This document shows positions 44,341-51,900 of a stretch of DNA of 64,000 nucleotides, one piece after another. The notes beneath the pieces were generated by a model, which worked only from the letters and a program-made list of their open reading frames with translations, did not search any database and had not been told where the DNA came from. Source of the DNA: Deltaproteobacteria bacterium IMCC39524 (lineage in GTDB: Bacteria; Desulfobacterota; Desulfuromonadia; Desulfuromonadales; BM103). Numbering within the stretch: position 1 is the first letter of the stretch; each line of letters begins with the position of its first letter. The stretch is from the NCBI GenBank assembly GCA_029667085.1, contig JARUHJ010000003.1:434001-498000 (forward strand), in the 5' to 3' direction. Position numbers and translations under genes: made by a program.

Positions 44341-44679
44341 ATGAACATTGATTGGGCCTATTTGAGAAAAGGTTGAACGTCTTGTAAAAATGCTCAGGAG
44401 TTTCTTGAGACAAAGCAGGTGAGCACCAGTGAAGTTGTTGATGCGAGAAAAACTCGAATTGATGAGGAAGAGGCCTGGACTTTACTGAAAACCGCAAATT
44501 CAGTAATCGTCGCCAAGGGCAAGAAGGTACAGACTTTTACAACGGGTTCTGAAGAGAAAGAGGCCCTCCTTCAACAGGCGATGGGGCCGAGCGGCAACTT
44601 GCGGGCACCAACCTACAGAATCAAGGATCAATTCGTAATCGGCTTCAACGCCGACCTTTACGAAGATACGTTTAAGTAG
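44341..44679 (+). CDS. ArsC/Spx-like thioredoxin-fold protein with UGA-encoded Sec in a U-x-x-C site (candidate selenoprotein)
   Basis: I read one 112-residue gene from ATG 44341, where AAGGAG lies seven bases upstream, to the TAG at 44677. Codon 12 is TGA (44374-44376): MNIDWAYLRKG, then TGA, then TSCKNAQEFLETKQVST and EVVDARKTRIDEEEAW. In Spx and ArsC-type proteins the motif at this place is C-x-x-C or C-x5-R, with YxxPxCTSCRKA as the usual form; here it is U-T-S-C-K-N-A. If TGA were a stop there would be only an 11-residue peptide, while 101 codons of typical ArsC family sequence follow in frame. A hairpin of SECIS type begins 16 bases after the TGA. ArsC-like selenoproteins are known. The 3' end overlaps the convergent permease gene by 8 bases. 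Confidence 0.88.
44393..44409 (+). promoter_or_regulatory. Candidate SECIS hairpin of the ArsC-like gene
   Basis: Arms CTCAGG (44393-44398) and CTTGAG (44404-44409) pair over six positions with one G-U, loop AGTTT. The loop begins 22 bases after the TGA and has G as second base, in line with bacterial SECIS rules. A few further pairs (TGC/GCA) can form outside. Confidence 0.65.
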
Positions 44680-45721
44680 CTCTGCCGCGGGAGAGGTAAA
44701 ACGCTCTTGCAATCAGGGCTAGCAGAACAATGGCCGCAAAGGTGTGCCAACCGCCGGCAGAGTGATCCTCTGCCGGTGCAACCCAGCGGCTGATATCGAT
44801 ACCTGCCCAGGCGTAGAATTCGTTAGTCAGCCAACCAAGAGAAAGTGAGCAGCAGGAGATTACGGCAAGATACACCATGGTTGCCTTTCTTCCCCAGAAA
44901 CGTGCAACAACCGTCAAGGTGGCCGCGTTGGTCGCCGGCCCGGCGAGCAAGAAGACGAGAGCGGCCCCGGGCGACAGTCCTTTGAGAACCAGTGCTGCGG
45001 CAACCGGAGTCGAGGCACTGGCGCACATGTAAAGAGGGATACCCACCAGCAACATCAGCACGAGAGACGCGGCCTGATGCTCAAAGAGCAGGGCAAAGAA
45101 ATCGTCCGGTAAAAGCGTCGCCACCAACCCGGCAACCAGTACACCGATCAGTAACCAACCACCGATATCTTTCAGTAATTCACCAAAGGCGTAATGAACA
45201 CCAGCAGCCATGCGTCTGGCCAAGGGCGCCTCAGCATGAGACTCTGATTCACAACAGGAGCTCTGGCATCCGCAATCATTCTGCTCAACGTCAAGTTCCG
45301 TGGTCTCTTCCGGCAATAGATTGATCAGGATACCGGTTAGGGTTCCGGTAATAAACGCAGCAATGGGGCGTATGACCGTCATCACCGGATCGAGCAGCGC
45401 CCAGGTGATGGCAATTGAATCAACCCCCGACTCCGGAGTCGACACCAGGAAAGCAGCCGAGGACCCCCGCCCCGCCCCCTGTTTGCGTAAACCGATCGCG
45501 GCCGGGATCACACCGCAGGAGCAGAGCGGCAGAGGTATGCCAAAGAGAGAAGCCTTGATAACCGCCATGGTTGAACGACCACCCAGATGCCTGGCGACGG
45601 CATCTTCGGGTACGATGGCCTTGATTACGCCGGCGGCAAGAAAGCCGAAGATGACATAGGGGGCGGCTTCGGTGAAAATACGCCAGGTCTCAATCAGCTG
45701 ATGTTGGAAAAACTCTATCAT
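44672..45721 (-). CDS. Permease of the SO_0444/YraQ type (metal or metalloid efflux)
   Basis: 349 residues with eight to ten helices. The family signature IPLPLCSCGVIPAAIGLRKQG is present, as is the duplicated P-x-y-M-C-A-S-A-S-T-P-V-A-A half (PLYMCASASTPVAAALVLKG). Between the two halves is a Cys-rich loop, DCGCQSSCCESESHAE, a probable metal-binding site. Related proteins move Cu, Zn or organoarsenicals. It is followed upstream by a small membrane protein in the same direction. Next to an ArsC-like selenoprotein it could be part of metalloid defence, but that gene is on the opposite strand. Confidence 0.9.
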   Translation of the reverse strand: MIEFFQHQLIETWRIFTEAAPYVIFGFLAAGVIKAIVPEDAVARHLGGRSTMAVIKASLFGIPLPLCSCGVIPAAIGLRKQGAGRGSSAAFLVSTPESGVDSIAITWALLDPVMTVIRPIAAFITGTLTGILINLLPEETTELDVEQNDCGCQSSCCESESHAEAPLARRMAAGVHYAFGELLKDIGGWLLIGVLVAGLVATLLPDDFFALLFEHQAASLVLMLLVGIPLYMCASASTPVAAALVLKGLSPGAALVFLLAGPATNAATLTVVARFWGRKATMVYLAVISCCSLSLGWLTNEFYAWAGIDISRWVAPAEDHSAGGWHTFAAIVLLALIARAFYLSRGRAT

Positions 45722-45731
45722 TACCTAGCCT

Positions 45732-45971
45732 TCAGTTCTCATTTGCTGGTGTATTGTTGCGCACGATAAGAAGTTTAGCAAAAGCCAGCAATATGGGCCC
45801 GCCGTGCATAAACAGATCAAAGATATCCACAGGGCGAGTCAGCAGGCCATTGGCAAGCATGCGTAATTTCTCAACCAAGTGGGGTTCAGGTTTGAAAGGC
45901 GTCAGGGCCAGAAGGATTGCCACAGGCAGCAGAAATGTCCAGGGTATGGCGTTGAAAAACTTTCTGATCAT
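45732..45971 (-). CDS. Small membrane protein upstream of the permease
   Basis: 79 residues. Two hydrophobic segments: AIPWTFLLPVAILLALTPF and HGGPILLAFAKLLIVRN. Its stop lies ten bases before the permease ATG, so the two form one unit. Homologues of this type are often annotated with RND or permease genes, but I cannot name a family. Confidence 0.72.
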   Translation of the reverse strand: MIRKFFNAIPWTFLLPVAILLALTPFKPEPHLVEKLRMLANGLLTRPVDIFDLFMHGGPILLAFAKLLIVRNNTPANEN

Positions 45972-46097
45972 ATTTTACCCTTCTCCTCTCCGGTTTTGTC
46001 GATTGCTATCATGCATGATTGAACAGTCCTGTCAAACAGGTTAAGCTGTGATATTGAATCACCCTTTAAGCCTCAACCTTATGAAAGGCACCTCTCA

Positions 46098-46562
46098 ATG
46101 AAAGTATATCTGATGCAGCATGCGCTTGCCTACTCTTCGGAAGAAGATCAGGCAAGACCCCTCAGTCCGGCGGGTATTAATCAGGCAAAAGCTGCCGCAA
46201 AGGGTATCAAGCGTCTCGGCCTGACCTTTGACCTGATCGTGACCAGCCCCAAACGGCGCGCGCACCAGACGGCAGCGCTGATTGCCGAGGGAGTGCGTTT
46301 CCCGCATAGTGACATCCTGACCACGGAGGCCGTGTTGCCGCAGAGCCAACCGCAAGAGCTTCTCGACCTGCTACAGAAAGAGTCGCCACAAAGCAGCGTC
46401 CTGGTCGTTGGTCACATGCCCCAGCTGGGGAGATTGAGTTCGCAGCTATTACAGGGGGGAGAGATGCATTTCGAAAATGCCGGTCTGGCCTGCTTCGAGA
46501 TCTCTTCCTCACACCCCGCCCGCCTGGAATTTTCGCTTACCACACAACAGCTGGCCGTCTGA
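46098..46562 (+). CDS. sixA: Phosphohistidine phosphatase SixA
   Basis: 154 residues of the histidine-phosphatase branch. VYLMQHALAYSSEEDQARPLSP has the variant RHG motif as MQHA, where R is replaced by Q; the second catalytic His is in SVLVVGHMPQLGRL; TSPKRRAHQTAALI gives the conserved Arg. SixA dephosphorylates phospho-His of phosphotransfer domains or of NPr. QHA in place of RHG occurs in SixA relatives of this lineage. Upstream ribosome signal is weak. Confidence 0.9.
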   Translation: MKVYLMQHALAYSSEEDQARPLSPAGINQAKAAAKGIKRLGLTFDLIVTSPKRRAHQTAALIAEGVRFPHSDILTTEAVLPQSQPQELLDLLQKESPQSSVLVVGHMPQLGRLSSQLLQGGEMHFENAGLACFEISSSHPARLEFSLTTQQLAV

Positions 46563-46592
46563 TCGGGCCCCTTATATCAGGAGATTTTCATC

Positions 46593-47165
46593 ATGACCAA
46601 GCGACCACTTTTTTTGCTATTCCTGTTTCTGGTCTTCACAGCCGGAAGCATGGCCTCGACCGTCTCTGCTGCAGGCAAAGGCTTCTATGACGATGGACAG
46701 ACCAAATGGGAGTATCTTTTTGAAGAGGGTGTCATTAGTGAAGCCAGGTGGTATAGCGAGACCGGTGAACTGATCTCTCGAGAGACCTACGTTGCCGGAC
46801 AAGCGGATAAAACGGAAGGGTATCGTGCCGACGGTTCCGTGGAGTGGCAGGTCAAACCGCTCGAAGAGGGGCGTCAGGAAGTCACCCGTTTTGACCTGGA
46901 AGGTCAAAAGACAGAACTCTACCAGACCGTTGCAGGTCAGGTTGATGGTGTCTATACGACCTTCTACGGAACGGGTCAGGCAAAGCAGATGGTCACCTAC
47001 AGCCAAGGTGTTCTCAATGGCCCCGCAACAACCTTCTTTCCCTCAGGACAGGTGGAGCATGAATTCTCTTACAGCAACGGCGAAGTGGATGGCCTCTATC
47101 GCACCTATTCAGAAGAAGGAAAGCTTCTCTCTGAATACACTTTTTTATCTGGACAACTGCAATAA
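46593..47165 (+). CDS. Exported MORN/YwqK-type repeat protein
   Basis: 190 residues with signal MTKRPLFLLFLFLVFTAGS and cleavage near SAAGKG. The body is made of MORN-like beta units: YDDGQTKWEYLFEEG, YSETGELISRETYV, YGTGQAKQMVTYSQG, FPSGQVEHEFSYSNG, YSEEGKLLSEYTF. This family is often called 'toxin-antitoxin system YwqK family antitoxin', but here the repeats and signal peptide suggest a periplasmic or surface protein; no toxin is adjacent. CAGGAGA precedes the ATG. Confidence 0.82.
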   Translation: MTKRPLFLLFLFLVFTAGSMASTVSAAGKGFYDDGQTKWEYLFEEGVISEARWYSETGELISRETYVAGQADKTEGYRADGSVEWQVKPLEEGRQEVTRFDLEGQKTELYQTVAGQVDGVYTTFYGTGQAKQMVTYSQGVLNGPATTFFPSGQVEHEFSYSNGEVDGLYRTYSEEGKLLSEYTFLSGQLQ

Positions 47166-47244
47166 TGTTATTGAGTTACAACAGCTTTCTGCTGTGGCAA
47201 GCGTCAATAGAATAACGTTTTGTTTTAAAGTCTATTGTTGTATA

Positions 47245-47280
47245 AAGGACGTTGCTTCGAAAATTTGAAGCAACGTCTTT
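47245..47280 (+). terminator. Intrinsic terminator of the YwqK-type gene
   Basis: Arms AAGGACGTTGCTTC (47245-47258) and GAAGCAACGTCTTT (47267-47280), 14 positions with one G-T, then a GACGTTTTTT run. Confidence 0.88.
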
Positions 47281-47343
47281 GACGTTTTTTATGGTCTGGT
47301 TTCGATTGGGTTGGTTGTTTTCGGTACATAATCAGGAGGTGAC

Positions 47344-49383
47344 ATGATGAATCTGCAAGGGTTGAAGAGTCACGGCCGGCTGGGGGTTGTTCTGCCCGTT
47401 CTGCTGGCAATGCTTTGTGGAACTCCGGCAGCGGCGTTCCAGTTCGATTTTGGCGAGGTGGAGGGTAGTCTCGACAGTACAATTTCCTACGGTATGAGCT
47501 GGCGGATGTCAGATCAGGATAAGGATATTGTCGGCTTGGCCAATGGCGGACGAGCTTATTCCGTTAACGGTGACGACGGCAATTTGAATTACGACAGGGA
47601 CGACGCGTTCAGCAGTCTCGCTAAAATCACCAGTGATCTGGACCTCAGGCATGACAATTTTGGCCTCTTTTTACGTGGTTCTGCTTTCTACGACTTCGAA
47701 AACTATGATGAAGATCGGGAAAGAACCCAACTGAGCGATGACGCTAAAGACCTGGTCGGTAAGGACGCAGAACTTCTTGATGCCTATATCTGGGGGAACT
47801 TCGAACTCGGTGATATGCCTGCTCAACTTCGCGTTGGTGACCAGGTCCTGAGTTGGGGTGAAAGTACTTTCATTCAGAATGGCATTAACATCATCAACCC
47901 CTTTGATGTTAGTAAACTGCGTGTTCCCGGCGCTGAACTCAAAGAGGGTCTTGTGCCGGTCGGCATGGTCTCGGCCTCAATCAGCCCGACAGAAAACCTG
48001 ACCTTTGAAGGTTTTTACCAGTACGACTGGGAAAAGGTCGAGATTGACCCCACCGGTTTCTACTGGAGTAGCAACGATATTCCCGGTGAAAGTGGTGACA
48101 GGGTCCTTCTCGGTTTTGGTGACTGGTCGGATCTCGGTACCAGTTGGCAGGGGGGAGTAATACCGTTTGAAATCACAGATGATCGCTTCATGATGGTTCC
48201 TCGTGCCGGAGATGAAAAACCCTCCGATGACGGTCAGTATGGTTTAGCGATGCGTGTCTATGCACCGGGCCTGAATGACACAGAATTCGGGTTTTACTTC
48301 ATCAATTATCACAGCCGACTGCCGACCCTGAGTGGCGTGACGGGAACTCAAACTGGCTTCGCCAAAGCTACGGGGGCGTTGACTGGAATTGGGACTTTTG
48401 CCGCTGTCTATGACCCGAATAATCCAGCATCCATTCCTCCTGCGGTTACAGCTGGTATAACGAACGGAACGTTGGCGGGTATTGGTGAAGGGCTTGACCC
48501 TGCTGAGGCCCAAGCGGTTGCAACAGGCGCGGTCAATGCGGCAACAACTGGCAACGCTAGCCTAGCAAACGCTTATATCGTCAACGAGTATGCCCAGACG
48601 GCAAAATACAAGGTTGAATACCCGGAGGACATTAAAGTTTACGGAGTGAGCTTCAATACGGCGCTGGACAGCATCGGCGCTTCCTTGCAGGGTGAGTACT
48701 CGTATCATAAGGACGCGCCATTACAGGTTGATGATGTTGAATTGTTGCTGGCCGCCCTGAGCCCTCTAGGGGATATTAATCCGTTGTTCCCCTTTTCAGA
48801 CAATCAGCTCACAAATGGTGGGAATCTAGGACTTGACACTTATGTCCGTGGTTATGAAGAGAAGGATGTCTCTCAACTACAGATGACCATGACTAAACTT
48901 TTCGGCCCGACCTTTGGTGCGGATCAGTTCGTAATGGTGGGTGAAGCCGGTGTGACCCATGTCCATGGGATGCCCAGCAAGAGCGATATGCGCTTTGAAT
49001 CGGCGGGCACATACGTAACAGGTAATCCCGATCAGGCGGCTGCCGGAGGAGCGCATGCGGGCAAGTCAGCTGAATCATCAGACGTCTTTGCAGATGCGAC
49101 CTCATGGGGCTACCGCGCGGTTGCTAAGATGGATTTTAATAACGCGGTAGGTGCAGTCACCCTCTCTCCCCGGATCGCTTGGTCACACGACGTCGATGGC
49201 AACACTCCAGGTCCGGGAGGCAGCTTCATTGAAGATCGCAAAGCGGTCACTTATGGTATTGGAGCGAGCTACCAGAGCACCTGGTCTGCAGACCTGAGCT
49301 ATACAAATTATTTTGGTGCAAGTCGCTATAATTTGTTGAATGATCGCGATTTCGTTGCCCTCAATATTAAGTATTCCTTCTAA
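47344..49383 (+). CDS. DUF1302 family outer-membrane protein
   Basis: 679 residues with signal peptide ending PAAAFQF. The body starts with FDFGEVEGSLDSTISYGMSW and DLDLRHDNFGLFLRGSAFYD, has the DUF1302 core LRVGDQVLSWGESTFIQNGINIINPFD, and ends in an antiparallel-strand terminal YNLLNDRDFVALNIKYSF with C-terminal Phe, which fits an outer-membrane beta barrel. DUF1302 is nearly always encoded before DUF1329. GGAGGTGAC precedes the ATG. First gene of an operon of four or five genes. Confidence 0.93.
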   Translation: MMNLQGLKSHGRLGVVLPVLLAMLCGTPAAAFQFDFGEVEGSLDSTISYGMSWRMSDQDKDIVGLANGGRAYSVNGDDGNLNYDRDDAFSSLAKITSDLDLRHDNFGLFLRGSAFYDFENYDEDRERTQLSDDAKDLVGKDAELLDAYIWGNFELGDMPAQLRVGDQVLSWGESTFIQNGINIINPFDVSKLRVPGAELKEGLVPVGMVSASISPTENLTFEGFYQYDWEKVEIDPTGFYWSSNDIPGESGDRVLLGFGDWSDLGTSWQGGVIPFEITDDRFMMVPRAGDEKPSDDGQYGLAMRVYAPGLNDTEFGFYFINYHSRLPTLSGVTGTQTGFAKATGALTGIGTFAAVYDPNNPASIPPAVTAGITNGTLAGIGEGLDPAEAQAVATGAVNAATTGNASLANAYIVNEYAQTAKYKVEYPEDIKVYGVSFNTALDSIGASLQGEYSYHKDAPLQVDDVELLLAALSPLGDINPLFPFSDNQLTNGGNLGLDTYVRGYEEKDVSQLQMTMTKLFGPTFGADQFVMVGEAGVTHVHGMPSKSDMRFESAGTYVTGNPDQAAAGGAHAGKSAESSDVFADATSWGYRAVAKMDFNNAVGAVTLSPRIAWSHDVDGNTPGPGGSFIEDRKAVTYGIGASYQSTWSADLSYTNYFGASRYNLLNDRDFVALNIKYSF

Positions 49384-49401
49384 TCCGAAGGAGGGAGAAT
49401 T

Positions 49402-50763
49402 ATGAAAAAAACAATTTGCAAATTATCGATATTTCTAATGGCCGGCCTGCTTTTGACCAGCCAGGGCTTTGCGGCGGTTTCTGCCGACGAAGCCGCTCGA
49501 CTTGGCAAGGACCTCACTCCGATGGGTGGCGAAAAAGCCGGCAACGCCGATGGCACCATTCCTGCCTGGGACGGTGGCATCACCACACCACCAGCCAGCT
49601 ACGAGAAGGGCATGCATCATCCTGACCCTTATGCCGCCGACAAGATTCTCTTTACCGTTACAGCCGACAACATGGGCCAATACGCCGACAAACTGACGGT
49701 CGGGCAACAAGCCATGCTCGAGGCTTACCCGTCGTACAAGATGAATGTCTACCCGACCCATCGCAGTGCAGCAATGCCACAACGCATCTACGATGCAACC
49801 AAAGCCGTTGCGGTAACAGCAACGCTGGCAGAGGGTGACAACGGCGTGAACGGAGCCATCAACGGCATTCCTTTCCCGATTCCGGAGAAAGGGGTCGAGG
49901 TCATCTGGAATCATATCCTGCGTTGGCGCGGCAATGCTTTCGATCGTAACTTCGGCCTTGCACCGATGACTCGCGGTGGTGATTTCACCATGGTCGAGTT
50001 CAATGAAAAGGGTGATTTTCGTTACAGCCATGAAGGGATGACGGAAGAGAAGTTCAACAACACTATCGCCACCTTCAAGCAGGAGATCTTCGCTCCCGCC
50101 CGTGTCGCCGGGCGCATCCTGCTAGTCCATGAGACACTTGACCAGAACAAGGAAAACCGTCGTGCCTGGCTCTATAATCCCGGTCAGCGTCGTGTGCGTC
50201 GTGCTCCAAATGTTGCTTTCGATAATCCAAAAGAGGGCGGCGATGGCCTGACCACCAGCGATACGGTTGACATGTACAACGGCAGCCCCGAGCGCTATAA
50301 CTGGGAGCTGGTTGGCAAAAAAGAGATCTATGTTCCTTACAACAGCTACCTGCTGCACAGCGACAAACTCAAGTACAAGGATATCCTCACTCCCTTGCAC
50401 CTGAACCCCGACTACCTGCGCTACGAACTGCATCGTGTCTGGGTGGTTGAGGCAACGCTCAAGGAAGGCACCAGCCATATCTACAAAAGGCGGACCTTCT
50501 ATGTTGACGAAGACACCTGGCAGATTCTGGCCATGGACCAGTACGACAGCCGCGATCAACTCTGGCGTGTTTCCGAAGGTCATTGCATCAACTACTACGA
50601 AGTACCGACCTTCTGGTCGACAGTTGAGACTCATTACGACCTGCAATCGGGACGTTATATTGCAATTAATCTCAACAATGAGCACTCAATGTACAATTTT
50701 GATGTAAAATTCAGTGGTAAGGAATTTACAGCCTCGGCATTGCGTCGTTCCGGCAAGCGCTAA
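49402..50763 (+). CDS. DUF1329 family periplasmic protein (LolB-like fold)
   Basis: 453 residues. Signal peptide MKKTICKLSIFLMAGLLLTS, cleavage near GFAAVSADE. The family motifs LGKDLTPMGGEKAGNADGTIPAW and WNHILRWRGNAF, DLYSLTS-like NYYEVPTFWS are present. DUF1329 proteins have a LolA/LolB-like fold and probably carry a hydrophobic compound between membranes to or from the DUF1302 barrel. Its start is 18 bases after the DUF1302 stop, with GGAGGGAG upstream of ATG. Confidence 0.94.
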   Translation: MKKTICKLSIFLMAGLLLTSQGFAAVSADEAARLGKDLTPMGGEKAGNADGTIPAWDGGITTPPASYEKGMHHPDPYAADKILFTVTADNMGQYADKLTVGQQAMLEAYPSYKMNVYPTHRSAAMPQRIYDATKAVAVTATLAEGDNGVNGAINGIPFPIPEKGVEVIWNHILRWRGNAFDRNFGLAPMTRGGDFTMVEFNEKGDFRYSHEGMTEEKFNNTIATFKQEIFAPARVAGRILLVHETLDQNKENRRAWLYNPGQRRVRRAPNVAFDNPKEGGDGLTTSDTVDMYNGSPERYNWELVGKKEIYVPYNSYLLHSDKLKYKDILTPLHLNPDYLRYELHRVWVVEATLKEGTSHIYKRRTFYVDEDTWQILAMDQYDSRDQLWRVSEGHCINYYEVPTFWSTVETHYDLQSGRYIAINLNNEHSMYNFDVKFSGKEFTASALRRSGKR

Positions 50764-50782
50764 CAGCGTATAACCTTAGCTG

Positions 50783-50810
50783 AAACGGCCGGGCTCAGGC
50801 CCGGCCGTTT
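50783..50810 (+). terminator. Internal terminator between DUF1329 and YCF48-like genes
   Basis: Arms AAACGGCCGGGC (50783-50794) and GCCCGGCCGTTT (50799-50810) pair perfectly with loop TCAG, then TACTTTTTAG. It would lower expression of the transporter genes behind it relative to DUF1302/DUF1329. Confidence 0.92.
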
Positions 50811-50832
50811 TACTTTTTAGAATGGAAATTGC

Positions 50833-51900
50833 GTGAAAAAGCTTTTTTCAGCATTTTTGCATTTACTCCTCAGGTCAATCTTGATGACAGGATTGATTCT
50901 CCTCCTCACGTTTTGCCTGATTCCAAATCCTGCCCTTGCTGTAAACAGTCAAATTCTGCCCCTGGCGGAGAAATCATTGCTGCTCGATGGACAGGTTCTT
51001 GGAGACCGCATCATTGTCGTTGGAGAGCGTGGTCATATCCTGATCTCTGAAGATCAAGGCGTTTCCTGGCAACAGCAGGAGGTGCCGACACGAGCGAATC
51101 TGACCAGTGTGTTCTTTGTCGACCCCGCCAACGGTTGGGCAGCAGGGCATGACAGCGTTATTTTACAAACCAGCGACGGTGGCCACCACTGGCAGCAGGT
51201 CTACGCCGACCCCGAGGACGAACGACCGATTCTCGACCTCTGGTTCCGAGATATAACCCATGGTTACGCCGTGGGCGCTTATGGCCTTTTCCTGTTCACC
51301 GAGGATGGTGGCAAGAGTTGGCAGCCTTTCGATTTTAATCCGGCAACCCTTAGGGCGAATGGCGATGGCGTCGGCGAAGACCGGGCTGACGGTCTCGAAG
51401 AAGAGTCCTGGGGAATTGATTTTCATCTCAACCAGATATCTGCAACACCTAATGGCCGAATCCTGATCACTGCCGAAGCAGGCAACATTTATCGTTCCGA
51501 CGATGGCTGCCGCTCCTGGCTTAGCTTACCCTCGCCCTATGAAGGCTCCTTTTACGGCAGTCTTCCTCTCTCGCAAACCAGCCTTCTGGCTTTTGGTCTG
51601 CGCGGGCACCTGTTTCGTTCAGAGGATACCGGTAACTCCTGGCAGCCGGTTGCTTCAGGGACCCAGGCTACCATCAATGACGGCATCCGTTTGCGCGATG
51701 GTCGCATCGTCCTAGCCGGACTGGCCGGAACCCTCCTGATCAGCAACGATGGGGGACACAGTTTTAGCTTGCACCCCCAGGCAGGCCGGGCAGGAATCGC
51801 TAAAATTCTGCAGGCCGATGAGCAAAGTTTGATCCTGATTGGCGAACATGGAGTCAAGCGTTTGAACCTCACGGTTGCAGAAGAGGAGGTCGGACAATGA
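50833..51900 (+). CDS. YCF48/BNR-repeat beta-propeller, periplasmic
   Basis: 355 residues from GTG 50833. Signal sequence with hydrophobic MTGLILLLTFCLIPNPALA, then repeats with the BNR-like SxDxGxxW pattern: LISEDQGVSWQQQEV, LQTSDGGHHWQQVY, LFTEDGGKSWQPFD, YRSDDGCRSWLSL, FRSEDTGNSWQPV, LISNDGGHSFSLHP. That gives about six blades. It is like photosystem II assembly factor HCF136 in fold, but here it sits with a MMPL transporter. The TGA overlaps the next ATG (ATGA). Confidence 0.92.
   Translation: MKKLFSAFLHLLLRSILMTGLILLLTFCLIPNPALAVNSQILPLAEKSLLLDGQVLGDRIIVVGERGHILISEDQGVSWQQQEVPTRANLTSVFFVDPANGWAAGHDSVILQTSDGGHHWQQVYADPEDERPILDLWFRDITHGYAVGAYGLFLFTEDGGKSWQPFDFNPATLRANGDGVGEDRADGLEEESWGIDFHLNQISATPNGRILITAEAGNIYRSDDGCRSWLSLPSPYEGSFYGSLPLSQTSLLAFGLRGHLFRSEDTGNSWQPVASGTQATINDGIRLRDGRIVLAGLAGTLLISNDGGHSFSLHPQAGRAGIAKILQADEQSLILIGEHGVKRLNLTVAEEEVGQ

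Noticed and set aside
46593-47165. Toxin-antitoxin pair
   Set aside because: The YwqK name suggests an antitoxin, but the protein has a signal peptide and MORN-like repeats and no toxin gene is adjacent.
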